Notes under the pieces: generated by a model
Database searches by the model: none
What the model saw: the letters and a program-made list of their open reading frames with translations, nothing else
Told to the model about the DNA's origin: nothing
Origin: an uncultured Alphaproteobacteria bacterium
GTDB lineage: Bacteria > Pseudomonadota > Alphaproteobacteria > Puniceispirillales > Puniceispirillaceae
DNA: 11,465 bases
NCBI GenBank assembly: GCA_913064995.1
Contig: CAJYBL010000031.1
Coordinates: 1-11,465, forward strand
Direction: 5' to 3'
Translations under genes and position numbers: made by a program
Shown: positions 1 to 8,224 of the stretch, one piece after another
How positions within the stretch are numbered: the stretch's first letter is position 1
Layout of the letters: the number at the start of each line of letters is the position of its first letter

Positions 1-1
1 T

Positions 2-67
2 TTTGCAACTGCCATCTGGAATATTTTGCCTGCGGGCAAATCTAAACCAGTTGGCGGGTGCTGTTAA
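2..67 (+). CDS. Possible 3' end of an upstream gene (partial, unidentified)
   Basis: Reading frame 2 is open from the left edge to a TAA at 65-67 and would give a 21-residue tail with a hydrophobic start, then a Lys/Pro/Gly segment and a terminal Cys-Cys. Its codons resemble those of neighbouring genes, but 21 codons cannot prove coding. If real, it overlaps the most upstream start of the following oxidoreductase by 10 bases, which would suggest translational coupling or that the oxidoreductase starts further downstream. No family can be assigned. Confidence 0.22.
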   Translation, partial: FATAIWNILPAGKSKPVGGCC

Positions 68-1092
68 GTCATTTGATCTTAGGTATATACGTAGTGGCCG
101 CATCACAAAATCCATCGTCTTTTCCAAACAAAACCCCAGCCGATCCGGCCTTGTTTGACCTTCTTGTGCTTGGCAGCGGCATTGCCGGACTTGCCGCGGC
201 CCAATTGGCAAAAGATAACGGCAAATCAGTTTTGGTGATCGACAAGGGACGACGGCTTGGCGGGCGGGTATCCACACGGCGGCAAGATGGCTTTATTTTT
301 AACCATGGCGCCCAATTTGTAACAGCAAAAGGCACCGAATTTGCCAGCCTTCTGGCCAAGGCAAAAGCGGCAGGAAATATAAAAGACTGGCAAATCAGTG
401 ATGATAAAATCGTTCAAATTGGCACTCCGTCAATGCGTGATCTGCCGCAATTCATGGCAACCGGATTGATGATCCGCCAACAAACTGAAATCACCAAAAT
501 TGCCCACCATGGCGGCCATATTGGCTTTTTTGACAAGGATGATCTGGTTGCCACTGGCCGCCAGGCGATCATTACCGCACCGGCGGCGCAAACCGGTAAG
601 CTTTTAGCCGATATCTATCCAGAACTTGCCGCCACCGCTGGCCCTGTCAGCTATGATCCTTGCTGGACGATCATGCTTGGGCTTGAGGATGATCATGGTC
701 TTGGCACCGCACCATTGCGTGACGAGGCGGCTGGCATCGCGCTTGCCGTGCCGGAAATGACCCGATCAAAACAACAATCCGGCGCTGTTGCGCCCGCCCT
801 CACCATTCAGGCAACTGGCGCATGGAGCCAGCAGCATCTGCAAGATGACTCGCAAATGGTAATAGAAATCTTATGTCAAATCTGGCAAAATCTTACAGGT
901 AAACCACTTAACAACATCAGTACTACTACCGCGCATCGCTGGCTTTATGCCAAAGTCACAACAGCCGCGCCCAGCGATGCACCCCGCCTTAGCAATGACG
1001 GGAAATTGGCGATTGCCGGTGATTGGCTTAGCGGCCCACGGGTTGAGCAGGCTTTTGATAGCGGCCAACAAGCCTATCGCCATCTGAAGTGA
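58..1092 (+). CDS. Renalase-like FAD-dependent amine oxidase/oxidoreductase
   Basis: This is a cytoplasmic flavoprotein of the NAD(P)/FAD-dependent oxidoreductase group that includes renalase and bacterial amine-oxidase-like proteins; the substrate cannot be told. In 344-residue numbering, a Rossmann dinucleotide-binding motif GSGIAG lies at 39-44, followed by the acidic end of the second strand (VLVIDKG) and the flavin-contacting RLGGRVSTRR at 66-75. FNHGAQFVT lies at 81-89. The C-terminal FAD motif is IAGDWLSGPRVEQAF at about 319-333, as in renalase-like proteins. The start is uncertain. GTG at 58 leaves 32 residues before the FAD domain, longer than usual. GTG at 94 has a weak TTAGG upstream (79-83), and TTG at 151 would give the most family-like N-terminus but lacks a visible ribosome site. 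The fold is clear; the specific reaction is not. Confidence 0.85.
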   Translation: MLLSHLILGIYVVAASQNPSSFPNKTPADPALFDLLVLGSGIAGLAAAQLAKDNGKSVLVIDKGRRLGGRVSTRRQDGFIFNHGAQFVTAKGTEFASLLAKAKAAGNIKDWQISDDKIVQIGTPSMRDLPQFMATGLMIRQQTEITKIAHHGGHIGFFDKDDLVATGRQAIITAPAAQTGKLLADIYPELAATAGPVSYDPCWTIMLGLEDDHGLGTAPLRDEAAGIALAVPEMTRSKQQSGAVAPALTIQATGAWSQQHLQDDSQMVIEILCQIWQNLTGKPLNNISTTTAHRWLYAKVTTAAPSDAPRLSNDGKLAIAGDWLSGPRVEQAFDSGQQAYRHLK

Positions 1093-1208
1093 TAATGTCC
1101 GATCAAGACACCAGCATATAAAATCTGTTGGCAAAGCCCCGAGCCCATAGCCGTAGCCGCTGCCGCCATGCTATAGACACCACAACTGCCATAACGAAAA
1201 TTTGTTCC

Positions 1209-2144
1209 ATGATCGACGTCCTAAATATTTCAATTCCGTTCTTTGCTCTGATCTTTCTTGGTTTTGGCGCCCATGCAATCGGGTTTATTGATGCGGCTGG
1301 CGCGCGCACGATGTCCAAATTCGCATTTTATGTCACGTTGCCGCCCTATATGTTTTTGAAAGTATCAGCAAGCGAGCCATCAAGCATTCTGAACTGGGGT
1401 TTTGTCTGGCGCTATGAAAGCGGCACGATCATCATGTATTTGGCCGCCGCCGCGATCGGCTATTGGCTATTTCGTCTTAAACGTCTGGAAAGCGGTATTT
1501 TCGGGTTAAATGTGGCCTATCCGAATTATGGCTATATGGGCATTCCGCTTGCCATTCTTGCCTTTGGTGATGCCGCCGCCTTGCCAATGGCATTGATCTT
1601 ATTTGCCGATACAATCGTGCTTTTGGCACTTACCTCTTGTTTTGTGGCTGGCAATGATGGCGGCGTTACTGAATCGGTGAAACGGATTGCCATCACAATG
1701 GCTAGCAACCCGCTGTTGCTGGCGGTTTTGGCGGGGCTGTTATTTTCCGCATCGGGTCTGCCCTTGCCAAAGATTCCCCAGCAATTTGGCAGTCTTTTAG
1801 CCGGTGCCGCAGCGCCTGTTGCCCTATTTGCGCTTGGTGCCACGCTATTTGGCCAGCCGGTTCGGGCGGCGGCGGGCGAAGTGGCCGCCATTTCCCTGTT
1901 AAAGCTGATTGTTCATCCGCTTCTGGTCGCCTTTTTCTTTTTGGCGATACCGGGTCAAGACCCGCTTTGGATCAAGGTTGCTATTTTATCGAGCTGCCTG
2001 CCGGTTGCCGCAAATGTATTCATGCTTGCCAATCATTATGGTGCCTACACGGGGCGCACAGCATCGGCCATTCTGGTCAGCACAGTTTTTGCCAGCACCA
2101 CCGTGCCAATCTTTTTATATTGGATGTTTTATGGGCAAGGCTAA
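1209..2144 (+). CDS. AEC (auxin efflux carrier) family transporter
   Basis: This is a 311-residue inner-membrane permease of the AEC family, a bacterial relative of plant PIN carriers whose members move malate, malonate or other small organic anions. The substrate here is unknown. The sequence is almost wholly hydrophobic with about ten membrane segments in two halves split by a short polar loop near residues 147-160. The family-typical PNYGYMGIPLA lies at 105-115, the signature ALFALGATL at 205-213, KLIVHPLL at 232-239, and the C-terminal repeat region SSCLPVAANVFMLANHY at 261-277. Length matches the family (about 300-320). ATG at 1209 is chosen because the protein then begins directly with the first helix; an in-frame TTG at 1128 would add a basic, non-membrane leader. 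No good ribosome site precedes 1209. It lies 171 bases before ccmF, with no obvious functional link. Confidence 0.87.
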   Translation: MIDVLNISIPFFALIFLGFGAHAIGFIDAAGARTMSKFAFYVTLPPYMFLKVSASEPSSILNWGFVWRYESGTIIMYLAAAAIGYWLFRLKRLESGIFGLNVAYPNYGYMGIPLAILAFGDAAALPMALILFADTIVLLALTSCFVAGNDGGVTESVKRIAITMASNPLLLAVLAGLLFSASGLPLPKIPQQFGSLLAGAAAPVALFALGATLFGQPVRAAAGEVAAISLLKLIVHPLLVAFFFLAIPGQDPLWIKVAILSSCLPVAANVFMLANHYGAYTGRTASAILVSTVFASTTVPIFLYWMFYGQG

Positions 2145-2315
2145 CTGGCCAAACAAGTTGCCCTGGCCGCAATGCAGCCGGTGTGCGACATATCGTCTTG
2201 TCGGTATGGTTCATGTCTGCCAGCATTTTGTCAGACGCAATCTTGTGATAGGGTGCAAACACAGATCCAATTGTTCGGATGCGCGTTACTTTTTAAACGA
2301 AAGCTGTTTGATTTC

Positions 2316-4310
2316 ATGATTGCCGAACTTGGACATTTTGCCCTTATCACCGCGTTTATTCTAAGCCTTGCGCAAGGTGTTTTGCCGCTTTTTGGTGCCG
2401 CGCGTGGCAATAGCGCCACGATGCTGATTGCGCCAGCGGCAGCGATCAGTGTTGCGCTTGCTGTTGCCTTTTCGTTTGGCGCACTTGTCTGGGGCTTTAT
2501 CACGTCGGATTTCTCACTTGCGCTTGTTGCCAATCATTCACATTCGACCAAGCCGATGATCTATAAAATTTCCGGAACATGGGGCAATCATGAAGGCTCT
2601 TTACTCTTATGGATTTTGATCCTTGCCATTTATGGCGGAGTGATGGCGCTAGGCGGCAGCGCAATGCCAATCGCGTTAAAGGCCCGAATTCTGGCGGTTC
2701 AAGGCATGGTCACGACCGGCTTTTTGGCCTTTAGCCTATTTACCTCAAATCCATTTCTGCGGCTTGCCAATATACCGCTTGATGGCAAGGGGCTTAACCC
2801 AATTTTGCAAGATCCCGGTTTGGCCATTCACCCGCCAATGCTTTATCTCGGCTATGTTGGCCTGTCGATGGCTTTTGCCTTTGCCGTTGCAGCGTTAATT
2901 ACCGGCGAGGTTGATCGTTTATGGGCAAAATGGATGCGCCCATGGATTATGGCAGCATGGTGCGCGCTGACATGCGGTATCGCGCTTGGCAGCTGGTGGG
3001 CCTATTATGAACTTGGCTGGGGCGGCTGGTGGTTTTGGGATCCGGTCGAAAATGCATCGCTGATGCCGTGGCTTGCTGCGACTGCCTTGCTGCATTCGGC
3101 AATTGTTGTCGAAAAACGTGGCCAGTTAAAAAGCTGGACCGTGCTTCTTGCCATTATGGCCTTTTCGCTATCGCTTGTTGGCACTTTCATTGTGCGGTCA
3201 GGGTTATTGACCTCGGTTCACAGCTTTGCCTCTGATCCGGCGCGCGGCGTTTTCGTGCTTGCCATTTTGCTTTTTGCCGTTGGCATTCCTTTGGCGCTTT
3301 ATGCTTGGCGTGGCCCACAATTGGTGACGGCTGCCGATTTCACCCTGACAAGCCGCGAAGGTGGGTTGATTGCCAATAATATGCTTCTTATTGTGGCAAC
3401 GGCGATTGTACTTCTTGGTACGTTCTATCCGCTTGGGCTTGAAATGGTAACTGGTGCCCGCATTACCGTGGGCCCACCCTATTTTGACGCCACCTTTAAT
3501 CCGGTCATGGCGCTCTTGATGGTCTTTATGGCAATCGGGCCGGTCATGGCATGGCGGCGGGGTCAAACGGCGCGGTTGCGGCCAGTGCTGATCTGCGCTG
3601 CGGCTGGTGCTGGCATTATTGCGCTGGCGGGATCAAGCCTTGCCTTTGGGTTTAGCATTGGGTCTTTAGCGGCGTTGGGGCTAATCGGATGGCTTAGCGC
3701 GGGCATTGGCGCCGATATCTGGCAACAGCTAAAACCAAATGACACAGCAAGCATTGGCGCACGCGCAAAGCGTATCCCGAATGATGTGATTGGCATGTGG
3801 GTAGCGCATTTCGGGGTTGTGATTTTCATGCTTGGTGCCGTTGGCGATAATCTTTTCAACAGCGAACAGGTGGTGCGGGCAAAACCGGGTGATGTTATCC
3901 AAATTGCCGACCGCAAGGTAACCTTTACCGGGGTGAAACAGGTCGAAGGGCCAAATTACCAAGCGCTAGCCGCGCAGTTGGAATATCATGATGAAGATGG
4001 CCGATTATTCGCACTTCTGACCCCTGAAAAACGCGTTTATAATGCTGAACGCCAAACCACAACTGAGGCGGCTATCCGGCCAACCTTGCGCGGTGATGAT
4101 TATGCCGTTCTTGGGGATGGTGACAACAAAATCGGCTATACTTTGCGCCTCTATTACAAGCCGCTTGTCAGCTGGATCTGGGGCGGTGCTGTGATTATGG
4201 CGCTTGGTGGGTTGATTGCCGCATTCGGACGTCAACGCGCCGCGACCAAACAGTCAAGTCTGCCGCAAAATGCAGCAAGCGCTCTATCCACGTCAGATGG
4301 TGGTGCCTGA
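2316..4310 (+). CDS. ccmF: Cytochrome c heme lyase subunit CcmF
   Basis: CcmF is the large inner-membrane core of the System I heme lyase; it takes heme from CcmE and, with CcmH and CcmI, attaches it to CXXCH apocytochromes in the periplasm. The predicted 664 residues match the usual 640-670. The WWD heme-handling motif WGGWWFWDPVEN is at 235-246. All four conserved heme-ligand histidines are recognisable: H172 (in AIHPPMLYLGY), H260 (LLHS), H302 (SVHSF) and H498 (VAHFG), close to E. coli H173, H261, H303 and H491. A soluble periplasmic stretch (about 511-610) precedes the last helix, as expected. The ATG at 2316 puts the histidines in family register; an in-frame ATG at 2172 would add 48 unrelated residues. 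The stop shares one base with the ccmG start, so the two are likely translationally coupled. ccmE, often just upstream, is absent. Confidence 0.96.
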   Translation: MIAELGHFALITAFILSLAQGVLPLFGAARGNSATMLIAPAAAISVALAVAFSFGALVWGFITSDFSLALVANHSHSTKPMIYKISGTWGNHEGSLLLWILILAIYGGVMALGGSAMPIALKARILAVQGMVTTGFLAFSLFTSNPFLRLANIPLDGKGLNPILQDPGLAIHPPMLYLGYVGLSMAFAFAVAALITGEVDRLWAKWMRPWIMAAWCALTCGIALGSWWAYYELGWGGWWFWDPVENASLMPWLAATALLHSAIVVEKRGQLKSWTVLLAIMAFSLSLVGTFIVRSGLLTSVHSFASDPARGVFVLAILLFAVGIPLALYAWRGPQLVTAADFTLTSREGGLIANNMLLIVATAIVLLGTFYPLGLEMVTGARITVGPPYFDATFNPVMALLMVFMAIGPVMAWRRGQTARLRPVLICAAAGAGIIALAGSSLAFGFSIGSLAALGLIGWLSAGIGADIWQQLKPNDTASIGARAKRIPNDVIGMWVAHFGVVIFMLGAVGDNLFNSEQVVRAKPGDVIQIADRKVTFTGVKQVEGPNYQALAAQLEYHDEDGRLFALLTPEKRVYNAERQTTTEAAIRPTLRGDDYAVLGDGDNKIGYTLRLYYKPLVSWIWGGAVIMALGGLIAAFGRQRAATKQSSLPQNAASALSTSDGGA

Positions 4311-4870
4311 TGAGCCAGATGCGCCTGTCATTCCTGTTGCCGCTTGTGGCATTTGGCATTCTGGCCTTGGTTGGCGGGATGGCGCTTTACGGCACTTTAT
4401 CTGGCAGTCGTGATCCAACCCAATTACCATCAGTGTTTGTTGATAAGCCAGCACCGCAAACCAATTTACCACGGCTTGTCCAAACTGGATCAACAACTGG
4501 CAACAACGTGTCAGTGACGATGTTTCAGGGCAAACCGGTTTTGGTGAATTTCTTTGCGTCATGGTGTGCGCCTTGCCGCGCCGAAGCACCCGCGCTTGAA
4601 ATGCTGTCAAAACGCGTTGCCATTCTTGGCATTGCCTATAAAGATCGCAGCGAAGACACAACCGCCTTTCTACAGCAATATGGTAATCCATTTCAGGCGA
4701 TTGGCATGGATGCTGATGGCCGAACCGGCATTGAATGGGGCGTTTATGGCGTGCCGGAAACCTATCTTCTTGATTCTAATGGCGTGGTAAAGCTACGCCA
4801 TGCGGGGCCTTTGACCCGCGGCGTTCTTGAAACCACGATTTTTCCGGCATTAGAGGCGCTTGGATCATGA
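4310..4870 (+). CDS. ccmG: Thiol:disulfide interchange protein CcmG (DsbE)
   Basis: CcmG is a membrane-anchored periplasmic thioredoxin-like protein that keeps apocytochrome or CcmH thiols reduced so that heme can be attached; it is recharged by DsbD or CcdA. The 186 residues have one N-terminal signal-anchor helix (about 7-28), then a thioredoxin domain with the redox motif WCAPC (W85, C86, C89) in ASWCAPCRAEAP. The CcmG-type cis-proline region GVYGVPETYLLD follows in the C-terminal half. The length is normal for the family (170-200). The start codon overlaps the ccmF stop by one base and the stop overlaps the ccmH start (ATGA), so the gene is inside a translationally coupled operon. A general TlpA or ResA-like role is possible from the domain alone, but the ccmF/ccmH context decides for CcmG. 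Confidence 0.95.
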   Translation: MSQMRLSFLLPLVAFGILALVGGMALYGTLSGSRDPTQLPSVFVDKPAPQTNLPRLVQTGSTTGNNVSVTMFQGKPVLVNFFASWCAPCRAEAPALEMLSKRVAILGIAYKDRSEDTTAFLQQYGNPFQAIGMDADGRTGIEWGVYGVPETYLLDSNGVVKLRHAGPLTRGVLETTIFPALEALGS

Positions 4871-5397
4871 TGATAGCAACGGGTTTATGGCGGACGCATA
4901 TCCTCATCGGGCTTGTCCTTTTGAATATGGCCATTGGCCTTGTGTTTATCAGCGCCACAACCACACCGGCATACGCCATTACCGCCGAAGAAATGCTGGC
5001 CAATCCGGTGCTTGAAGAACGCGCGCGCAATCTATCCAAACAATTGCGCTGTCTTGTTTGTCAAAATCAATCAATTGATGACAGCGATGCCGATCTTGCC
5101 CGGGATCTTCGCCGCGAAGTTCGGAGCCAAATTGCCGCCGGCACCAGCGATGGCGCAATCATTGACCAGCTTCGCGCAAAATATGGGGATTATGTGCTGC
5201 TTAACCCGCCGCTTGATCAGGCAACATTATTTCTATGGCTTTCCCCGCTTGGGTTTATTCTTCTTGGCGGGCTGATTGTGATGATGGCACGTCGTCAGCG
5301 CGGCGCAGCCATTGCCACTGAATTAGACGCCGCCGAGCGCGCGCGTATCGAAAAAATGCTGGCAAGCCGCGACAGTGAAAACAGGCCAAAAACATGA
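4867..5397 (+). CDS. ccmH: Cytochrome c-type biogenesis protein CcmH (CcmL/CycL type)
   Basis: CcmH is the small thiol-oxidoreductase subunit of the System I heme lyase; it reduces, or forms a mixed disulfide with, the apocytochrome CXXCH cysteines. The 176 residues begin with a signal sequence (hydrophobic about 11-30, likely cleavage after A37 in PAYA). The hallmark LRCLVCQNQSI follows, with C62 and C65, then the charged three-helix domain (DADLARDLRREV). One C-terminal membrane helix (about 121-140) leads to a basic cytoplasmic tail. Because ccmI is separate, this is the short alphaproteobacterial form and not the E. coli CcmH, which is fused to a CcmI-like domain. GAGG at 4853-4856 lies 10 bases before ATG 4867; a second ATG follows at once (4870). 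Both ends overlap neighbours by ATGA. Confidence 0.95.
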   Translation: MMIATGLWRTHILIGLVLLNMAIGLVFISATTTPAYAITAEEMLANPVLEERARNLSKQLRCLVCQNQSIDDSDADLARDLRREVRSQIAAGTSDGAIIDQLRAKYGDYVLLNPPLDQATLFLWLSPLGFILLGGLIVMMARRQRGAAIATELDAAERARIEKMLASRDSENRPKT

Positions 5398-6824
5398 CCA
5401 CGCAAATTTTGAATAATCTGTCACTTGCCAGCCTGCCGGTGATTATCGGCGCGATTATCATCGGGCTTGGTTTAACCGGGCTGTTGCTGTGGATCATCAG
5501 CCGTGGCCGCCCACATCAATCAACCGATATACAAACCGCCGCGCTATTCAGCAAAATTGATCTTCTACAGGCCGAACGCCAGCGTTGTGATGCCGATCAA
5601 GCCAATGGCAGTATCAACGCCGAAGAACATGCTACCGCCTGCCGCGACATTGACCGGCGGCTGCTTGGGCTTAGCACCGAGATGGATCGGCTGGGGCAAA
5701 GCGGAACGTCAATTTTAACGCCGCGCAACATTTCGATTAGCCTTTTGGTGCCGGCATTGTCATTGGTGATTTATCTTGGTATTGGCAACCCACAAAGCCC
5801 CGACCGCCCTTTTGCCAGCCGTAGCGCGGAAATCACCGCCGCCAAGGCTGGTGCCAGTCAAAACCAGAATGCGGCAGCAACCGCGCTTCGTGATGCAATC
5901 AAGGCAACCGAGGCATCACCAAATGATGTTGAGGCATGGCTTTTATTGGCTCAGGCAGCGGCCAATGTGAATGATAATGAAACCGAAATCCGTGCGCTTA
6001 GAACCGCCATCGACATCACCAAAGGCGATATCGCTATCACCTCGATGCTTGCCGAAGCATTGAGCCGCGCCGCCGATGGACAGGTTACAATCCCTGCCCG
6101 CGCTTTGATCAAAACCGTTCTTGAGGCTGACCCAGCCGAACCGCGCGCGCTGTTCCTTGCCGGTTTGGCAGCATTTCAAGATGGTGATTATGCCATTGCC
6201 ATTGGCCAATGGCAGGCATTGCTTGCCGTCTCAAACCCTGATGCGCCATGGGTGACGCTTGTTCGTGAAAATATGCAACGCGCCGCCGAGGCTGGCAATA
6301 TCACATTACCGCCCGAACAAACCACCGCCGCCGCACCAGCCGGACCCGATGCCCAAGCGATGGCCGATGCTGCCAATATGACCGAGGCTGAGCGCAATGA
6401 AATGATTGCCAGCATGGTAAAGCGGCTTGAAGACCGGCTTGTCGAAACGCCTGATGATACCGATGGCTGGGTTCGGCTTGCCCGCGCCTATGATGTTCTT
6501 GGCCAGAACGAAAAGGCACTTGAAGCGCTTGCCACTGCTGCCCGATCAGCGCCTGATGATCTTGACGTCCAGCTAAGCTTTCTTGAATTGATCCTTGCGT
6601 CTGGAACCACATCTGCCGATATCACACGAGCAACAGCGGCGCTTGCTGTCGCCAAGAATATTGCGCCAAACAATCCGCAAACGCTGTTTTTTGAGGGGCA
6701 TCTTGCCCGCCTTGCTGGCAATGACGGAACCGCGCGCATTGCATGGACGGCATTACTGAAACTAATGGAACCAGGTTCGGGGCCAGCAAAGGCGCTTGAA
6801 GCCGAAATCAACAAGCTTAATTAA
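5394..6824 (+). CDS. ccmI: Cytochrome c biogenesis chaperone CcmI (CycH), TPR protein
   Basis: CcmI is an inner-membrane apocytochrome c chaperone that delivers the unfolded polypeptide to CcmFH. The 476 residues have the expected two-part layout. CcmI-1 consists of a first membrane helix (about 14-35), a cytoplasmic coiled, charged loop (about 50-103) and a second helix (about 113-131). CcmI-2 is a long periplasmic domain rich in alanine and tetratricopeptide-like helices: near 179-209 (VEAWLLLAQAAA), 247-278 (PRALFLAGLAAFQDGDYAIAI), 355-386 (DGWVRLARAYDVLGQNEKAL) and 425-458. An Ala/Pro-rich linker lies at about 306-320. The start overlaps the ccmH stop (ATGA), so it is the last gene of the ccmFGHI operon. 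The stop is only 16 bases from the stop of the convergent minus-strand gene, and no terminator hairpin is seen there. Confidence 0.93.
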   Translation: MTTQILNNLSLASLPVIIGAIIIGLGLTGLLLWIISRGRPHQSTDIQTAALFSKIDLLQAERQRCDADQANGSINAEEHATACRDIDRRLLGLSTEMDRLGQSGTSILTPRNISISLLVPALSLVIYLGIGNPQSPDRPFASRSAEITAAKAGASQNQNAAATALRDAIKATEASPNDVEAWLLLAQAAANVNDNETEIRALRTAIDITKGDIAITSMLAEALSRAADGQVTIPARALIKTVLEADPAEPRALFLAGLAAFQDGDYAIAIGQWQALLAVSNPDAPWVTLVRENMQRAAEAGNITLPPEQTTAAAPAGPDAQAMADAANMTEAERNEMIASMVKRLEDRLVETPDDTDGWVRLARAYDVLGQNEKALEALATAARSAPDDLDVQLSFLELILASGTTSADITRATAALAVAKNIAPNNPQTLFFEGHLARLAGNDGTARIAWTALLKLMEPGSGPAKALEAEINKLN

Positions 6825-6840
6825 CCGCGAACCGTTTGGA

Positions 6841-7743
6841 CTAAAGAGCCTGTTTCAATTTTGCAGCGTCTTTTTTGACAGCGTCAAATTCGGCACGCAA
6901 ACGGGCAATTTCAACCTCTGATAAAAGCGCAATATTGGAATAATCCTTTTTCCAGTCAGCCGCCCCCGCCCATTGAAGTGGTGATTGTTTGATCGTGCGC
7001 GGCGCGGTTGCATCAACCAGCAAATCAACCGCCAATTTCGCGGCAAGATCCTGCGAAGGCTGGTCATGCGGTAAGCCCGCACCATTGCCAAGCGGCAAAT
7101 CATTAAACAAAAGGCGAGGTGCCCCAACATAGGCAATGATATCACGCGCACAGCCCATGATCACCGTTGCAATACCAGCCGCTTCAAGATGCGCCGCCGC
7201 CAAAGCCATTGATTGATGGCATACAGGGCAATTTGGCACCATAACAACCGCGTCGACCGCATCAGCCTGGCATAAGGATAACAATTTTGGGCAATCGGTT
7301 TGCGTGGTGACGCGCTGCGAACGGTTGGTTGGCAATCCATAGAAATTTGGTGATACAGGCCCGATATATCCGGTATCGGCAAGCCGCAATAACGCCGCAA
7401 GCGGGAAATAACTTGCCATATCGCTTGCGGTTGTATGCGCCCGATCAATGGCAATATGCGCCACTCTTACATCGGGAAACGGGGCGATAGGTTCGGCATA
7501 GCAGGTGAAAAATTTGGCCTTGCCATTATAGGGCGCACTTGGCCCCTGCTCGCCGTTTGCCGGATTGAAAAGTGATGCTGTAGTGACAATGCCAATACGC
7601 GCCGCCGAAAGTGGCTTTTGCAAATTGGCAAAAGGCACGTCATCAAGCTTGGCCCATTCATAGGGTTTGCCATAGCCAAGACCAATATAATAGTTTTTGA
7701 TCCGCGGCAGATAATCAAGCGGGGCGTCAAAATCGATATCCAT
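6841..7743 (-). CDS. Selenoprotein B (GrdB/PrdB)-family protein, Cys form
   Basis: This 300-residue soluble protein resembles the glycine/sarcosine/betaine/D-proline reductase selenoprotein B family (GrdB, PrdB). In clostridial members the active-site residue is selenocysteine; here the motif VPNCPVCHQS (169-178) has only cysteines, C172 and C175, so no UGA recoding is needed. A further cysteine lies in VIMGCARDI (C198). The N-terminal part (about 46-60, AARIGIVTTASLFNP) and a His-rich segment (about 94-106, RVAHIAIDRAHTT) also look like the family. The C-terminus is a charged helix. GAAGGA lies upstream of the ATG. It is the last gene of the minus-strand sulfur cluster, 46 bases after a YeeE/YedE-type gene. 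Its substrate is unknown; a reductase, a lyase or a thiol/sulfur-transfer role are all possible. The family call is by eye, from motif memory. Confidence 0.75.
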   Translation of the reverse strand: MDIDFDAPLDYLPRIKNYYIGLGYGKPYEWAKLDDVPFANLQKPLSAARIGIVTTASLFNPANGEQGPSAPYNGKAKFFTCYAEPIAPFPDVRVAHIAIDRAHTTASDMASYFPLAALLRLADTGYIGPVSPNFYGLPTNRSQRVTTQTDCPKLLSLCQADAVDAVVMVPNCPVCHQSMALAAAHLEAAGIATVIMGCARDIIAYVGAPRLLFNDLPLGNGAGLPHDQPSQDLAAKLAVDLLVDATAPRTIKQSPLQWAGAADWKKDYSNIALLSEVEIARLRAEFDAVKKDAAKLKQAL

Positions 7744-7789
7744 TGCATCAGTCCTTCAACAATATTAGCAGCCTTATCCGGCTAAAAGG

Positions 7790-8209
7790 CTAAGTCAGAC
7801 GGCGCATCACAATTTGGCCAACCAGAAGACCAGTAATCAAAAGACCAAAAAACGGCAGCATCGCTTGGCCATTGAGAAGCAGGCTTGCGACCACGGGTCC
7901 CGGACACAGACCGGCAAGTCCCCAACCAACCCCAAAAATCACACTGCCGATCACCAGCGGCTTGTCAATATTGGTTGAGGTCGGCATTGAAAATGTGGCG
8001 CTTTGGATTGGCGCTTTGCGTTTCATCACAAAGCGGTGGCCAATAGCATTCACCAGAACACCGCCGCCCATCACAAATGCCAATGACGGATCCCAATCCC
8101 CAAAAATATCAAGAAACCCAACAACTTTACTGGGATTCAACATGCCAGCAATGGCAAGGCCGGTACCAAAAATCGCGCCGATGATCAAAGCTGTTATCAA
8201 ACGTGTCAT
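7790..8209 (-). CDS. YeeE/YedE-type membrane protein (DUF6691), second half-subunit
   Basis: This 139-residue, mostly hydrophobic inner-membrane protein has about four membrane segments and corresponds to one half of the YeeE/YedE family, whose full-length member YeeE takes up thiosulfate through conserved cysteines. Family marks are the N-terminal GMLNPSKVVGFLDIFGDWDPSLAFVMGG region (about 22-50) and GWGLAGLCPGPVVA (95-108) with the likely pore cysteine C102. A polar loop lies at about 62-84. A strong ribosome site (GGGGA) precedes the ATG. It starts only 15 bases after the stop of the upstream partner half-gene, so the two are almost certainly co-translated and may form a heteromeric channel. 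The transported species (thiosulfate, sulfide, persulfide or sulfite) cannot be settled from sequence. Confidence 0.9.
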   Translation of the reverse strand: MTRLITALIIGAIFGTGLAIAGMLNPSKVVGFLDIFGDWDPSLAFVMGGGVLVNAIGHRFVMKRKAPIQSATFSMPTSTNIDKPLVIGSVIFGVGWGLAGLCPGPVVASLLLNGQAMLPFFGLLITGLLVGQIVMRRLT

Positions 8210-8224
8210 GATCTGTCCCCGCCG

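Noticed and set aside
25..40. Small hairpin TTTGCC/GGCAAA as a terminator
   Set aside because: It has a 6-base stem but no T-run follows on either strand.
1128..1208. N-terminal extension of the AEC transporter from TTG 1128
   Set aside because: The 27 extra residues are basic and polar, unlike AEC N-termini, and no ribosome site precedes 1128.
1103..1210. Minus-strand 35-codon ORF with a hydrophobic N-terminus (MEQIFVMAVVVSIAW)
   Set aside because: It has no ribosome site that can be told apart, its ATG lies within the AEC start region on the other strand, and nothing else supports it as a small membrane protein.
2271..2297. Promoter-like TTGTTC ... TTTAAA before ccmF
   Set aside because: The spacing is about 15 and both boxes are poor matches; not strong enough to annotate.
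2172..2315. N-terminal extension of CcmF from ATG 2172
   Set aside because: With the 2316 start, the conserved histidines fall almost exactly at their E. coli positions; the extension is Cys-rich and not family-like.
3204..3566. Long minus-strand and alternative-frame ORFs inside ccmF, ccmI and the AEC gene
   Set aside because: They lie opposite or out of frame with strongly supported genes, have unnatural compositions (many His/Arg/Cys/Trp) and no family motifs.
6841..7743. Selenocysteine (in-frame UGA) and a SECIS element in the GrdB-like gene
   Set aside because: The frame has no internal stop and the motif uses cysteine codons, so no recoding is needed.
7770..7791. Inverted repeat AGCCTT/AAGGCT over the stop of the second YeeE/YedE gene
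   Set aside because: It has a short stem, a 10-base loop and no T-run; it may be chance and was not listed as a terminator.
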